64,000 nt of DNA, taken from positions 124,001 to 188,000 of the forward strand of contig NZ_PVZC01000005.1 of NCBI RefSeq assembly GCF_003002095.1. Direction: 5' to 3'. The notes beneath the pieces are model-generated. The model saw only the letters and a list, made by a program, of their open reading frames with translations, was not told where the DNA came from and made no database searches. This DNA is from Allonocardiopsis opalescens (GTDB lineage Bacteria > Actinomycetota > Actinomycetes > Streptosporangiales > Streptosporangiaceae). Positions 37,096 to 46,005 of the stretch are shown here, one piece after another (position 1 is the first letter of the stretch; each line of letters starts with the position of its first letter). The position numbers were made by a program, and so were the translations under genes.

Positions 37096-39297
37096 GTGAC
37101 GAGCCCGCAGCCCCAGGCCGAGCCGATCGCCGTGCTCCGCCGGGCCGGCAGCAGCCTGCTGGTCGATCTCGCGCCGTCCGGAGGCGGCCTGCCCGAGGTG
37201 CTGCACTGGGGCGCCGACCTGGGCGAGATCGACGCGGACCTCGGCGCCCAGCTGCGCGCTACGGCCGCGACCGGCGTGCCCAGGAGCTCCTTCGACGCGC
37301 CCCGCCCGTTCACCGTGCTGCCCACCCAGGCCGACGGCTGGTCGGGCACCCTTGGGCTGAGCGGCCACCTGGCCGGCACCGCCACCACACCGCGGCTCGC
37401 CCTGCACGGCTACAGCCTGGACACCGCGGGCGCGGCGCACGTCCTCCTGCTCGACCTGCGCGAACCCGGCGGCGGCCTGGACGTGGAGCTGCGCTACGCG
37501 CTGGACCCGCACGGCGTGCTGCGCGCCTCGGCCAGCGTGATCGCACCGCCCGAGGGCACCGGCGCGCGCTACGACCTCGCCGCGCTGCGGCTGCTGCTGC
37601 CGCTGCCCGCCCGCGCGGCCGAGGTGCTGGACCTGACCGGCGCCTGGGCGCGCGAGCGCGCACCGCAGCGCCGCGAACTGCTCGACGGCACCCTGCTCCG
37701 CCGCTCGCTGCGCGGCCGGCCCGGCCACGACAGCCCGCTGCTGCTGGTGGCCGGCACCCATGGCTTCGGCTTCCGCTCCGGCGAGGTGTGGGGCGTGCAC
37801 GTCGCCTGGAGCGGCGGCGCCGAGTACCTGGTCGAGCGGCTGCCCGAGCGGGCCGGCGCGCACGCCGCCGTGCTGGGCGGTGCGGAGGCGGTGGCGCCCG
37901 GAGAGGTCCGGCTGGCCCCCGGCGAGCGCTACGACAGCCCCGACCTGGTGTTCTGCCATTCCGAGGCGGGCCTGGACGGCCTGTCGGAGCGGCTGCACGG
38001 CAGCCTGCGCGCCCGGCCCGAGCACCCGGCCTCGCCGCGCCCGGTGGTGCTCAACACCTGGGAGGCCGTCTACTTCGACCACGACATCGACCGGCTGCGG
38101 GCACTGGCCGACCGGGCGGCGCGGGTGGGCGTGGGCCGCTTCGTGCTGGACGACGGCTGGTTCCGGGGCCGGCGCGACGCCACCGCCGGGCTGGGCGACT
38201 GGCGGGTGGACCCCGTCACCTGGCCGGACGGGCTCGGCCCGCTGGCCGAGCACGTGACCGGCCTCGGCATGGAGTTCGGGCTCTGGGTGGAGCCGGAGAT
38301 GGTGAACCCCGACTCCGACCTCGCCCGCGCGCACCCGGACTGGCTGCTGCACCCGCCCGGCGCGCCCGGCCGCGCCTGGCGGCACCAGTACGTGCTCGAC
38401 CTGGGCCGCGAGGACGCCTGGCGGTACGTGCACGACGCGCTCACCGCGCTGCTGGACGCCTACCCGATCAGCTACCTGAAGTGGGACCACAACCGCGACC
38501 TGCACGAGGCCGTCCATGCGTCGCCCTCGGGCCCGGTGCCGGGGGTGCGCCGGCAGACCGAGGCGCTGTACGCGCTGCTCGGCGCGGTGCGCGCCCGCCA
38601 CCCCGGGGTGGAGATCGAGTCCTGTGCCAGCGGCGGCGCCCGGGTGGACCTCGGGATCCTCCGGCACACGCAGCGGGTGTGGGCGTCGGACTGCAACGAC
38701 CCGCTGGAGCGGCAGACCATTCAGCGCTGGACCGGGCTGCTGCTGCCGCCCGAACTGGTCGGCGCGCACGTCGGCCCGCCGGTCGCGCACAGCACCGGCC
38801 GCGCCGCCGACCTCTCCTTCCGGCTGGCCACCGCCCTGTTCGGCCACCCGGGCATCGAGTGGGACATCACCGGCTGCGACGAGACCGAGCTGGCCGCGCT
38901 CACCGCGTGGACGGCGCTGTACCGGGAGCTGCGCCCGCTGCTGCACGGCGGCCGCACCGTGCGGGCCGACGAGACCGACCCGTCGGCCGCCCTGCACGGC
39001 GTGGTCGCCCGCGACGGCGGCCACGCCCTGTTCTGCCTGGCCCAGCTCGACACCAGCGGCGCCGCCCAGCCCGGCCGCACCCCGCTGCCCGGACTGGACC
39101 CGGACCGCCGGTACCGGGTGCGCGCCCGGACCGAGCTGGGCGAGCCCGTCCGCTTCGGCACCGCCGACCCGGCCTGGCTGCGGCCGGGCGCGCCGGAGCC
39201 GGTCCTCACCGGCCGGGCGCTCGGCGCGCTCGGCCTGCCGCTGCCCCGGCTCGCCCCCCAGCAGGCGCTGCTGCTGGAGGTCCGGGCGGCGGACTGA
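37096..39297 (+). CDS. GH36 alpha-galactosidase
   Basis: 733 aa, no signal peptide, so probably cytoplasmic. The N-terminal beta-sandwich spans about 1-330 and the TIM barrel about 331-645. The barrel contains FVLDDGWFRGRRD, EFGLWVEPEMVNPDSDL, nucleophile Asp464 in YLKWDHNRDL, CASGGARVDLGIL, acid/base Asp532 in WASDCNDPLERQ, and a C-terminal beta domain. This matches the clan D GH36 enzymes that release alpha-galactose from raffinose-type sugars or galactomannan fragments. Transcribed divergently from the secreted GH99-like enzyme, suggesting joint control by the same sugar source. Confidence 0.92.
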   Translation: MTSPQPQAEPIAVLRRAGSSLLVDLAPSGGGLPEVLHWGADLGEIDADLGAQLRATAATGVPRSSFDAPRPFTVLPTQADGWSGTLGLSGHLAGTATTPRLALHGYSLDTAGAAHVLLLDLREPGGGLDVELRYALDPHGVLRASASVIAPPEGTGARYDLAALRLLLPLPARAAEVLDLTGAWARERAPQRRELLDGTLLRRSLRGRPGHDSPLLLVAGTHGFGFRSGEVWGVHVAWSGGAEYLVERLPERAGAHAAVLGGAEAVAPGEVRLAPGERYDSPDLVFCHSEAGLDGLSERLHGSLRARPEHPASPRPVVLNTWEAVYFDHDIDRLRALADRAARVGVGRFVLDDGWFRGRRDATAGLGDWRVDPVTWPDGLGPLAEHVTGLGMEFGLWVEPEMVNPDSDLARAHPDWLLHPPGAPGRAWRHQYVLDLGREDAWRYVHDALTALLDAYPISYLKWDHNRDLHEAVHASPSGPVPGVRRQTEALYALLGAVRARHPGVEIESCASGGARVDLGILRHTQRVWASDCNDPLERQTIQRWTGLLLPPELVGAHVGPPVAHSTGRAADLSFRLATALFGHPGIEWDITGCDETELAALTAWTALYRELRPLLHGGRTVRADETDPSAALHGVVARDGGHALFCLAQLDTSGAAQPGRTPLPGLDPDRRYRVRARTELGEPVRFGTADPAWLRPGAPEPVLTGRALGALGLPLPRLAPQQALLLEVRAAD

Positions 39298-39423
39298 GGC
39301 GCCGGTCCCGTCCGTGCCGCCGAATCCATACGCGTCCCTGACGGGCGGCGGCCGGGCGCCGGAGTAGCGTGTCCCGGTGCGGGCAGCCCGGAGGCGGGTC
39401 CGGGCGCGGAAGGGCGGGGCGGT

Positions 39424-40239
39424 ATGGAACGCGAGAAGATCACCCTCACCGGGGCGCAGGAGACCATGCTGGCCACGCTGTACGCCCGTGCGCTGGACTA
39501 CCGCGCACCCGACCCGGTGCTCGCCGACCGCGCGGCCGCCGACGCGGTCGAGCGGATCGACTACGACTTCGCCAGGACCCGCATCAAGCCCACCACGGCG
39601 GCGGGCGTGGCCGCACGCGGGAAGCAGCTGGACGACTGGACCCGGGAGTTCCTGGCCGAGCACCCCACCGCGACCGTGCTGCACCTGGCCTGCGGCCTGG
39701 ACACCCGGGCGCAGCGCATGGACCCGCCGGACACCGTCCGCTGGATCGACGTGGACTACCCCGGCGTGCTCGACCTGCGCCGCCGCCTGCTGCCCGAGCC
39801 CGCCGGCGACTACCGGATGGTGGCGGCGTCGGTGACGGACGAGGGCTGGCTGGAGGAGGTGCCCGCCGACCGTCCGACGGTCGCCGTCTTCGAGGGCCTG
39901 ACCATGTACCTGACCAAGGACGAGGGCAGGCGGCTGATCCAGCGGATCACCGGCCGCTTCGAGCACGGCCGGCTGCTCTTCGACTGCTACGGCACCGTGG
40001 GCATCCGGCTGCAGAAGCTGGTGCCCGCCGTGCGCAACGCCGGCGCCACCCTGCACTGGGGCATCGACGATCCGCACGAGCTGGAGGCTTGGCACCCCGG
40101 CCTGCGCTGCCTGGACGCACTGCGCAGCATCGAGGTCGGCCGGGACAAGATGCCCCGGGCGGGCCGGATCCAGCTCCGGGTGCTCGGGCTGCTGCCCGGC
40201 ATGCGCGACGTGGGCCGGATCCTGCGGTACGCGTACTAG
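39424..40239 (+). CDS. SAM methyltransferase of the LCMT/PPM1 (TcmP-like) family
   Basis: 271 aa. TALYARALDYR-like opening, VLHLACGLDTRAQRMDPPDTV as the SAM-binding motif I region, RWIDVDYPGVLDLRRRLLP (motif II acidic residue), and VFEGLTMYL. These are the hallmarks of leucine-carboxyl-methyltransferase-fold O-methyltransferases, which in actinomycetes include polyketide O-methyltransferases such as TcmP. No biosynthetic genes are next to it. ATG at 39424. Confidence 0.85.
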   Translation: MEREKITLTGAQETMLATLYARALDYRAPDPVLADRAAADAVERIDYDFARTRIKPTTAAGVAARGKQLDDWTREFLAEHPTATVLHLACGLDTRAQRMDPPDTVRWIDVDYPGVLDLRRRLLPEPAGDYRMVAASVTDEGWLEEVPADRPTVAVFEGLTMYLTKDEGRRLIQRITGRFEHGRLLFDCYGTVGIRLQKLVPAVRNAGATLHWGIDDPHELEAWHPGLRCLDALRSIEVGRDKMPRAGRIQLRVLGLLPGMRDVGRILRYAY

Positions 40240-40280
40240 GCGGCGCGGAGGGGGCTCGCGCACAAAGAGTGCGAGTTCAA

Positions 40281-40319
40281 CGCAGTGCCGGCCGGGCCTG
40301 GTCGGGCACGGTACGCGGC
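40281..40319. repeat. Duplicated copy of the 3' end of the downstream minus-strand gene
   Basis: 39 nt matching 40385-40423 with 4 mismatches, 104 bp away. Read on the minus strand it encodes RTVPDQARPALR followed by a TGA stop, against RTVPDQAGLALR and TGA in the intact gene. Confidence 0.75.
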
Positions 40320-40380
40320 CGCCTCGCCGCGGTGCCGGTCGGTCAGCGCGGGCGGACCCGCGCACGGCATCGGCGCAGGC

Positions 40381-40914
40381 TCACCGCAGCGCCAGCCCGG
40401 CCTGGTCGGGCACGGTGCGCGGCAGCTCGCGCAGCCACGCCGCCGGGTCGGCCGGCCACCAGCGCCCGGCGGGCAGCCGGGCCAGCGCGTCGCGGACCGC
40501 GCCCGCCGAGGCGGCGGCCGGCACCACCCGCGCCGGTGCGGCGCCGGCCAGCACCCCCAGCCACCAGTGCTTCGGGGTGGCCGGCAGCGCCTCGGGGTCG
40601 AGCACCACGTAGTAGTCGGGCAGCAGCTCGGCTCCGGAGCCGAGCGAGCCGGCGGCCAGCTCGATCTCGGCCTCCAGCCGCCCGTGGGCGCCGGTGCCGT
40701 CGAAGAAGCCGACCCAGGCGTCGCGGACACCGGCCAGCGGGTCGGCGGCGTGCACCACGTAGGTGGAGGCGGCCGACGCGATGGCGCGCGGCAGCTCGTC
40801 GCGGGTGCGCTCGCCGGTGACGGCGCGGACGTTGGGCAGCTCGCCGAGCCCGGCGACGACCCGCTCGGCGGCCTCGCCCGCGACGACGATCAGGGTGCTG
40901 TTCGGCCGGCGCAT
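40381..40914 (-). CDS. Conserved hypothetical protein
   Basis: 177 aa. STLIVVAGEAAERVVAGLGEL at the N-terminus looks like a beta-alpha opening; later segments are VGFFDGTGAHGRLEAEIELA, LLPDYYVVLDPEALPATPKHWWLGVLAG and RWWPADPAAWLRELPRTVPDQAGLALR. No domain recognised. The ATG at 40914 removes an Arg-rich upstream extension. The final ~13 codons are duplicated 104 bp downstream. It lies 10 nt after the reductase gene and may be in one operon with it. Confidence 0.65.
   Translation of the reverse strand: MRRPNSTLIVVAGEAAERVVAGLGELPNVRAVTGERTRDELPRAIASAASTYVVHAADPLAGVRDAWVGFFDGTGAHGRLEAEIELAAGSLGSGAELLPDYYVVLDPEALPATPKHWWLGVLAGAAPARVVPAAASAGAVRDALARLPAGRWWPADPAAWLRELPRTVPDQAGLALR
40385..40423. 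repeat. Parent copy of the duplicated gene 3' end
   Basis: This is the C-terminal coding end of the 177-aa hypothetical gene. The partner copy is at 40281-40319. Confidence 0.75.
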
Positions 40915-40924
40915 ACCCCGAATT

Positions 40925-41506
40925 CTACGAGCCGGACGGCTCCGCGCGGACGGGCTCGTAGCGCAGGTAGACCACACCGGAGCGGAAGGTGCGCGACTCG
41001 ATCAGCCGCATCTTGAAGGAGGAGTCCAGCGGCGGCAGGAACGGAGTGCCACCGCCCAGCACGACCGGGTGCACCCAGGTCTGGAACTCGTCCACCAGCC
41101 CCAGCCTGATGAAACTCGCGGCCAGAGTGGCCCCGCCGAGGTCCATGTCGCGGCCGGGCATGGCCTTGAGCCGCGCCACCTCGGCCACGATGTCGCCGCG
41201 CACCAGGGTGCTGTTCCACTCGACCGACTCCAGGGTGGTGGAGAAGACCACCTTCCGCAGCTTCAGCCAGGCCCGGGCGAACTCGAGCTCACGCGGATCG
41301 GCCGCCGGGTCGTCGGGCACATGCGGCCAGTACGACGCCATGTTCTCGTACAGCCCCCGCCCGTACAGCGAGGTGTCGTACCGCTCCGTCTGCTGGTTGT
41401 GGAAGTCCATCAACTCGTCATCGGGCCCCGACCACGAGATGTCGTCCCCGCGCCCCTTGACGTACCCGTCCAGCGTGGTCGACATGGCGTACACCAGCTT
41501 GCGCAT
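40925..41506 (-). CDS. Dihydrofolate-reductase-fold (RibD C-terminal) protein
   Basis: 193 aa. MRKLVYAMSTTLDGYVKG is the family's opening strand, with DDELMDFHNQQTERYDTSLYGRGLYENM next (NADPH pocket) and a C-terminal FIRLGLVDEFQTWVHPVVLGGGTPFLPP, as in RibD/YwjB/YyaP-type proteins. A GGAGGAA site precedes the ATG at 41506. These are small NADPH reductases of unknown substrate; the name does not imply folate reduction. Confidence 0.87.
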   Translation of the reverse strand: MRKLVYAMSTTLDGYVKGRGDDISWSGPDDELMDFHNQQTERYDTSLYGRGLYENMASYWPHVPDDPAADPRELEFARAWLKLRKVVFSTTLESVEWNSTLVRGDIVAEVARLKAMPGRDMDLGGATLAASFIRLGLVDEFQTWVHPVVLGGGTPFLPPLDSSFKMRLIESRTFRSGVVYLRYEPVRAEPSGS

Positions 41507-41680
41507 CGCTCGGTTCCTCCCAGTACCGCGGCACCCGTACGGGCCCGTCGGGATATGGACCCGCGGCGGCACCGGAACTCATCGCCTGGCCGCCGGCGGC
41601 GCGCTGCCGTGCGGGCTGCACCGCCATCCTGGCGCGGCCCGCACGGCCATGGACGGCGGCGCGCGGGGAGCGGCGCCGCC

Positions 41681-42538
41681 CTACCTCCGCGCGAGCAGGA
41701 AGTCGCGCAGCCCCGCCAGGTCGTCGGTGTTGAGGTGGTCGACGCCGGCGGCGGCGAGTTCGGTCCACAGGGCGTCGCGGGCGGGGCCGGGGGTGTCGGG
41801 GGTGGCCCAGAAGCGGAGGCGGTAACCGGCGGCGTGGGCGTCGGCGACCAGGGCGTGCAGGCGCTCGCGCTCGTCGGCGGGCATGGGGCCCTCGCCGGTC
41901 CAGTCGAAGTGGTTGGTCCAGTTGTCGCTGACCAGCGGCATGAAGGCGGCCGGGGTGCCGGTGGCGAGGTCGGGGAGCCGGCCGTCGTAGCCGGCGAAGC
42001 GGAGCCGCTGCGACTCCATCAGGGCCCGGGGGCGCTCGCCGCTGATGACGGCGGTGACGGCGCCCTCGTGCACCCGGTCGTCGGTGAAGCGGGTCATCAT
42101 GCCGGCGTAGCGGCGCAGCACCCGGTCGATCTCGGTGTAGGAGGCGGCGCCCTCGTTCTTGATGTCGATCAGCAGCTGGAGGGAGCCGTCCCAGCCGGGG
42201 TAGACGGAGCCGCCGTTGGCGCGGGTGATGGCCCGCAACGGGTCCAGGTAGAGCGACTGGAGGGTGCGGCCCGGCCGCACGTCCTCGCGGTCGTGCGCGA
42301 CCAGCAGCTCGCCGTCGACCAGCCAGACGTCGGCCTCCACACTGGTGAAGCCGTGGTCGAGGGCGTCCAGCAGCGGCCGGTCGTGCTCGTAGTCGTTGTG
42401 GGCGTGCGCCTGGTCGAGCGGTTCGGCGTCGCCGGCCGGCAGCTGCTCGGCGGCGGCGGGCAGGACCGCGGACAGCACCAGCGCGGCGGTCAGCGGCAGG
42501 ACGGCGAGGGGGCTGAAAACCTTCGGCAGACGGCTCAT
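41681..42538 (-). CDS. Secreted glycerophosphodiester phosphodiesterase-like protein
   Basis: 285 aa. Signal peptide (residues 1-30, LAVLPLTAALVLSAVLPAAAE). The catalytic start is AHAHNDYEHDRPLLDALDHGFTSVEADVWLVDGELLVAHD, carrying the HND and ExD metal and acid-base residues of the GDPD/PI-PLC TIM barrel, then LLIDIKNEG and, near the end, RFWATPDTP and VDHLNTDDL. It would release alcohols from glycerophosphodiesters such as teichoic acid fragments outside the cell. The gene is divergent from malE. Confidence 0.85.
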   Translation of the reverse strand: MSRLPKVFSPLAVLPLTAALVLSAVLPAAAEQLPAGDAEPLDQAHAHNDYEHDRPLLDALDHGFTSVEADVWLVDGELLVAHDREDVRPGRTLQSLYLDPLRAITRANGGSVYPGWDGSLQLLIDIKNEGAASYTEIDRVLRRYAGMMTRFTDDRVHEGAVTAVISGERPRALMESQRLRFAGYDGRLPDLATGTPAAFMPLVSDNWTNHFDWTGEGPMPADERERLHALVADAHAAGYRLRFWATPDTPGPARDALWTELAAAGVDHLNTDDLAGLRDFLLARR

Positions 42539-42681
42539 GGCCGCCCAGGCTAGAGGGCGCCGTCGACGCGCGGGCGTCCGGTCGGCGCCCGGCGGGTGAC
42601 CTGTGGGGAACGTGGCGGGCGACCCCACCGGTCGTGTGCTCGCGTCCGGCGAGCCCGGCGGCCCGGTAGGTTGCGAGATGA

Positions 42682-42720
42682 TTGCAAGCTCTTCCAGTTC
42701 CTGAAATTCGTTGCTAACTT
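42682..42720 (+). promoter_or_regulatory. malEFG promoter with TTGCAAG operator element
   Basis: TTGCAAG lies at 42682-42688, just upstream of a candidate -35 TTCCAG (42692-42697) and -10 TAACTT (42715-42720), 17 nt apart. The same core recurs in the palindrome downstream of the amylase promoter, suggesting a common LacI-type regulator. Confidence 0.5.
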
Positions 42721-42785
42721 CTGGGCACTCTGCGGTGCTTTCGGGGCCAGGCGCGCCGCGGGTCGGTTCGTACGAAGGAGCGACG

Positions 42786-44069
42786 ATGCGGTTCATCCGG
42801 TTGGGCGGCGCGCTCGCCGCCACGGCCCTCGCGATCAGCGCGTGCGGCGGCGCCGACCAGTCCGGCGCGTCCGGCGGCGCCGTCGACCCCGAGGACGTCA
42901 GCGGCGAGATCACCTTCTGGGACACCTCCGACGCGACCAACGAGGCGCCGGCCTTCCAGGCGCTGGTCGAGGACTTCCAGGCCGAGTACCCCAACATCAC
43001 CGTGAACTACGAGACCGTCCCCTTCGACGGCGCCCAGGACACCTACCGCACCGCCGCCCAGGCCGGGGACGCCCCCGACGTGCTGCGCGCCGAGGTGGCG
43101 TGGGTGCCGGAGTTCGCCTCGCTGGGCTACCTGGCGCCGCTGGACGGCACCCCCGCGCTCCAGGACCCCGACGACTTCCTGGAGACCCCGTTCAGCAGCA
43201 CTCGGTACGAGGGCGCCACCTACGCGGTACCGCAGGTCACCGACGGGCTCGCCCTGCTGTACAACCGCGAGCTGCTGGCCGAGGCCGGCTACGACGAGCC
43301 GCCGCAGACGATGGAGCAGCTGCGCGAGGTCGCCCTCGCCGTCAGCGAGGAGACCGACGCCGAGGGCCTGTACCTCAACGTCGGCGCCGGGTACTACCTG
43401 CTGCCGCACATCTACGGCCAGGGCGGCGACCTGCTGGACGTGGAGGGGCAGCGCATCACCGTCAACTCCCCCGAGGCCGTGGCCGGCCTTGAGGAGGTGC
43501 TCGACCTCATCGAGTCGGGCGCCGCGGCAGAGCCCGAGCTGGGCCCCGACACCTACGACAACATGCAGACGGCCTTCAAGGAGGGCCTGGTCGCCATGGT
43601 CATCAACGGGCCGTGGGCGATGGCCGACAACTTCACCGGGCCGGAGTTCGAGGACCCCGAGAACCTGGGCGTCGCGCCGGTGCCCGCCGGGCCCGCAGGC
43701 CAGGGCAGTCCCGTCGGCGGCCACAACTACGCCGTCTACGCCGGATCGCAGAACCTGGACGCGTCCTACCTGTTCGTGCAGTACATGGCGAGTGCCGAGA
43801 GCCAGGCGCGCATCGCCGCTGAGCTGGGCCTGCTGCCCACCCGCGCCTCGGCCTACGAGCTGCCCGAGGTGGCCGAGAACCCGGTGGTGGCCGACTTCCT
43901 GCCCGTGGTGGAGGGCGCGCGGCCCCGCGCCTGGATCCCCGAGGGCGGCCAGCTGTTCACCCCGCTCGACCTCCAGTACGCCGAGGCCGTCGCCGGGCAG
44001 GCGAGCCCGCAGGAGGCGCTGGACGCCGTCGCCGACGAGTACCGGACCTTCCTCCAGGACTGGGAGTGA
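42786..44069 (+). CDS. malE: Maltose/maltodextrin ABC transporter substrate-binding lipoprotein
   Basis: 427 aa family 1 extracellular sugar-binding protein. Lipobox ISAC (Cys20) anchors it outside. EITFWDTSDATNEAPAFQALVEDFQAEYP is the typical N-lobe start, VPQVTDGLALLYNRELL and the hinge segments follow, and MVINGPWAMADNF matches MalE. The specificity is inferred from the adjacent malF, malG, LacI regulator and amylase genes. RBS GAAGGAG before the ATG at 42786. The stop overlaps malF by 4 nt. Confidence 0.85.
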   Translation: MRFIRLGGALAATALAISACGGADQSGASGGAVDPEDVSGEITFWDTSDATNEAPAFQALVEDFQAEYPNITVNYETVPFDGAQDTYRTAAQAGDAPDVLRAEVAWVPEFASLGYLAPLDGTPALQDPDDFLETPFSSTRYEGATYAVPQVTDGLALLYNRELLAEAGYDEPPQTMEQLREVALAVSEETDAEGLYLNVGAGYYLLPHIYGQGGDLLDVEGQRITVNSPEAVAGLEEVLDLIESGAAAEPELGPDTYDNMQTAFKEGLVAMVINGPWAMADNFTGPEFEDPENLGVAPVPAGPAGQGSPVGGHNYAVYAGSQNLDASYLFVQYMASAESQARIAAELGLLPTRASAYELPEVAENPVVADFLPVVEGARPRAWIPEGGQLFTPLDLQYAEAVAGQASPQEALDAVADEYRTFLQDWE

Positions 44070-45085
44070 TGGCCGCCGCCTCCCCGGCGGCCGCCCGACG
44101 CCGTACCCCGGCCGCCGGACGCGTGTCCGGCGGCCGGGCGCCGCGCCGCGAGAGGAACGGGCCGCTGGCCCGGCTGTGGCGGACGCACTGGTACGCGTGG
44201 GCGATGATCGCGCCGGTCGTGATCGTGCTGGCCGTGCTGATCGGCATCCCGCTGTCGCGCGGCCTGTACCTGTCCTTCACCAACGCCAACGAGTCCAACG
44301 TCGGCCGCACGATCGGGATGAACGAGATCCCGGCCACCTACGAGTTCGTCGGCGCCGACAACTTCCTGGCGATCCTCTCCGGCGAGCTGGGCAGCTTCTG
44401 GCCCCGGCTCACCTGGACGCTGGTGTGGACGGTCGCCTGCACCGCGCTGCACTACGGGATCGGGCTCGGGCTGGCCGTGGCGCTGAACCGGCGGCTGCGC
44501 TTTCGCGCCGTGTACCGGATGCTGCTGGTGCTGCCCTGGGCGGTGCCGCCCTTCGTCTCGATCTTCATCTGGCGCTACCTGTACAACAACGACTTCGGCG
44601 TCTTCAACGCGATGCTGCGCACGGCCGGGCTGCCCACGGTCGGCTGGCTCAACGACGCGCTCACCGCCAAGATCGCGGTGATCGCGGTCAACGTCTGGCT
44701 GGGCGTGCCCTTCATGATGCTCGCGCTGCTCGGCGGCCTCCAGGCGATACCGAAGGAGCTGTACGAGGCGTCCCGGGTGGACGGCGCCTCGCCCTGGCAG
44801 CAGTTTCGGTACATCACCATCCCGGGGCTGCGCCAGATCAGCAGCACCATCGTGCTGCTCGGCACCATCTGGAGCTTCAACATGTTCCCGGTGATCTACC
44901 TGGTCACCGAGGGCGGGCCGGGCGACTCCAGCGAACTGCTGGTCACCTACGCCTTCCGGCTCGCCTTCGAGGGCATCCGCAACTACAGCGCCTCCTCGGC
45001 CTACGGCCTGCTGATCCTGGTGCTGCTGATCGTGCTGGCCGTCGTCTACCAGCGGGCGCTGCGGCGGGGAGGAGAGGCATGGTGA
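44066..45085 (+). CDS. malF: Maltose ABC transporter permease MalF-type
   Basis: 339 aa with six predicted TMs. The cytoplasmic EAA loop is EASRVDGASPWQQFRYITIPGL, which docks the ATPase. WAMIAPVVIVLAVLIGIPLSRGLYLSF is TM1. The large periplasmic insert of E. coli MalF is absent, as in other Gram-positive versions. ATGA overlap with malE, and 7-nt overlap with malG. No ATPase is encoded here; actinomycetes commonly use a shared MsiK made elsewhere. Confidence 0.88.
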   Translation: MMAAASPAAARRRTPAAGRVSGGRAPRRERNGPLARLWRTHWYAWAMIAPVVIVLAVLIGIPLSRGLYLSFTNANESNVGRTIGMNEIPATYEFVGADNFLAILSGELGSFWPRLTWTLVWTVACTALHYGIGLGLAVALNRRLRFRAVYRMLLVLPWAVPPFVSIFIWRYLYNNDFGVFNAMLRTAGLPTVGWLNDALTAKIAVIAVNVWLGVPFMMLALLGGLQAIPKELYEASRVDGASPWQQFRYITIPGLRQISSTIVLLGTIWSFNMFPVIYLVTEGGPGDSSELLVTYAFRLAFEGIRNYSASSAYGLLILVLLIVLAVVYQRALRRGGEAW

Positions 45086-45948
45086 CGACGACCCGGACGG
45101 CCGGGCCGCCGGCCGTACGGCGCGAGCGCAGCCGCGCCGCGTCCATCGGCCTGCACGCGCTGCTGCTGAGCGCCACCGCCATCGCGCTCTTCCCGATCAT
45201 GTGGATCGTGCTCACCTCGCTCAAGCCGCGCGACGCCTGGCGGACCAGCACCGTCCAGCTGTTCAGCGACCCGAGCCTCGACAACTACGTGCAGCTGCTG
45301 ACCACCACCGACTTCCTGCGCTGGTTCGCCAACTCCGTCATCGTCGCCACCGGCACCATGGTCTTCGGGGTGTTCGTCTCGGCCACCACGGGCTACGCGC
45401 TCAGCCGCTTCCGCTTCCCCGGCATGCGGCCGCTGCTGTGGTCGCTGCTGGTCACCCAGATGTTCCCGGTGGCCATCCTGATCGTGCCGCTGTACAACGT
45501 GCTCGCCTCGCTCGGGCTGATCAACAACCACGGCGGGCTGATGCTGGCCTACCTGACCGTCGCGGTGCCGTTCTGCGCCTGGATGATGCGCGGCTACTTC
45601 AACACCATCCCGGTGGAGATCGACGAGGCGGGCCGGGTCGACGGGCTGAGCCCCTTCGGCACCTTCTGGCGGCTGATCGTGCCGCTGGCCCGGCCCGGAC
45701 TGGCGGTGACCGCCTTCTACTCCTTCGTCACCGCCTGGGGCGAGGTCGCCTACGCCAGCGCCTTCATGATCTCCAATGACAACTACACGCTGGCCAGGGG
45801 CCTGCAGCTCTTCGTCGGCCAGCACATGGCGGAGTGGGGCCTGCTCACGGCGGCGTCGGTGCTGATCGCGGTGCCCGCGGCGCTGGTCTTCCTGGTCGTG
45901 CAGCGCAATCTGGTCACCGGGCTGACGGCGGGAGCGAACAAGGCGTGA
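45079..45948 (+). CDS. malG: Maltose ABC transporter permease MalG-type
   Basis: 289 aa, six TMs. The start ATGGTGACGACG is preceded by GGAGGAGAGG. The EAA loop is EIDEAGRVDGLSPFGTFWRLIVPLARPG, and MMRGYFNTIP precedes it as in MalG. It completes the membrane channel with MalF. The distance to the LacI gene is 57 nt, so the regulator may be read through from the same transcript. Confidence 0.9.
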   Translation: MVTTTRTAGPPAVRRERSRAASIGLHALLLSATAIALFPIMWIVLTSLKPRDAWRTSTVQLFSDPSLDNYVQLLTTTDFLRWFANSVIVATGTMVFGVFVSATTGYALSRFRFPGMRPLLWSLLVTQMFPVAILIVPLYNVLASLGLINNHGGLMLAYLTVAVPFCAWMMRGYFNTIPVEIDEAGRVDGLSPFGTFWRLIVPLARPGLAVTAFYSFVTAWGEVAYASAFMISNDNYTLARGLQLFVGQHMAEWGLLTAASVLIAVPAALVFLVVQRNLVTGLTAGANKA

Positions 45949-46005
45949 GGTGCCGCACCGCGCGGGGCCGCACGTCGGCGCCGCCCCGATCGGTAGATTC
46001 GTTCC

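Noticed and set aside
40255-40275. CTCGC / GCGAG hairpin after the methyltransferase gene
   Set aside because: Only a 5-bp arm with a bulge, overlapping the duplicated segment. Too weak to call a terminator.
36787-40365. A 1192-codon open frame on the minus strand
   Set aside because: It runs antisense through the GH36 and methyltransferase genes, has shadow composition (Gln/Val/His/Gly-rich) and shows no domain.
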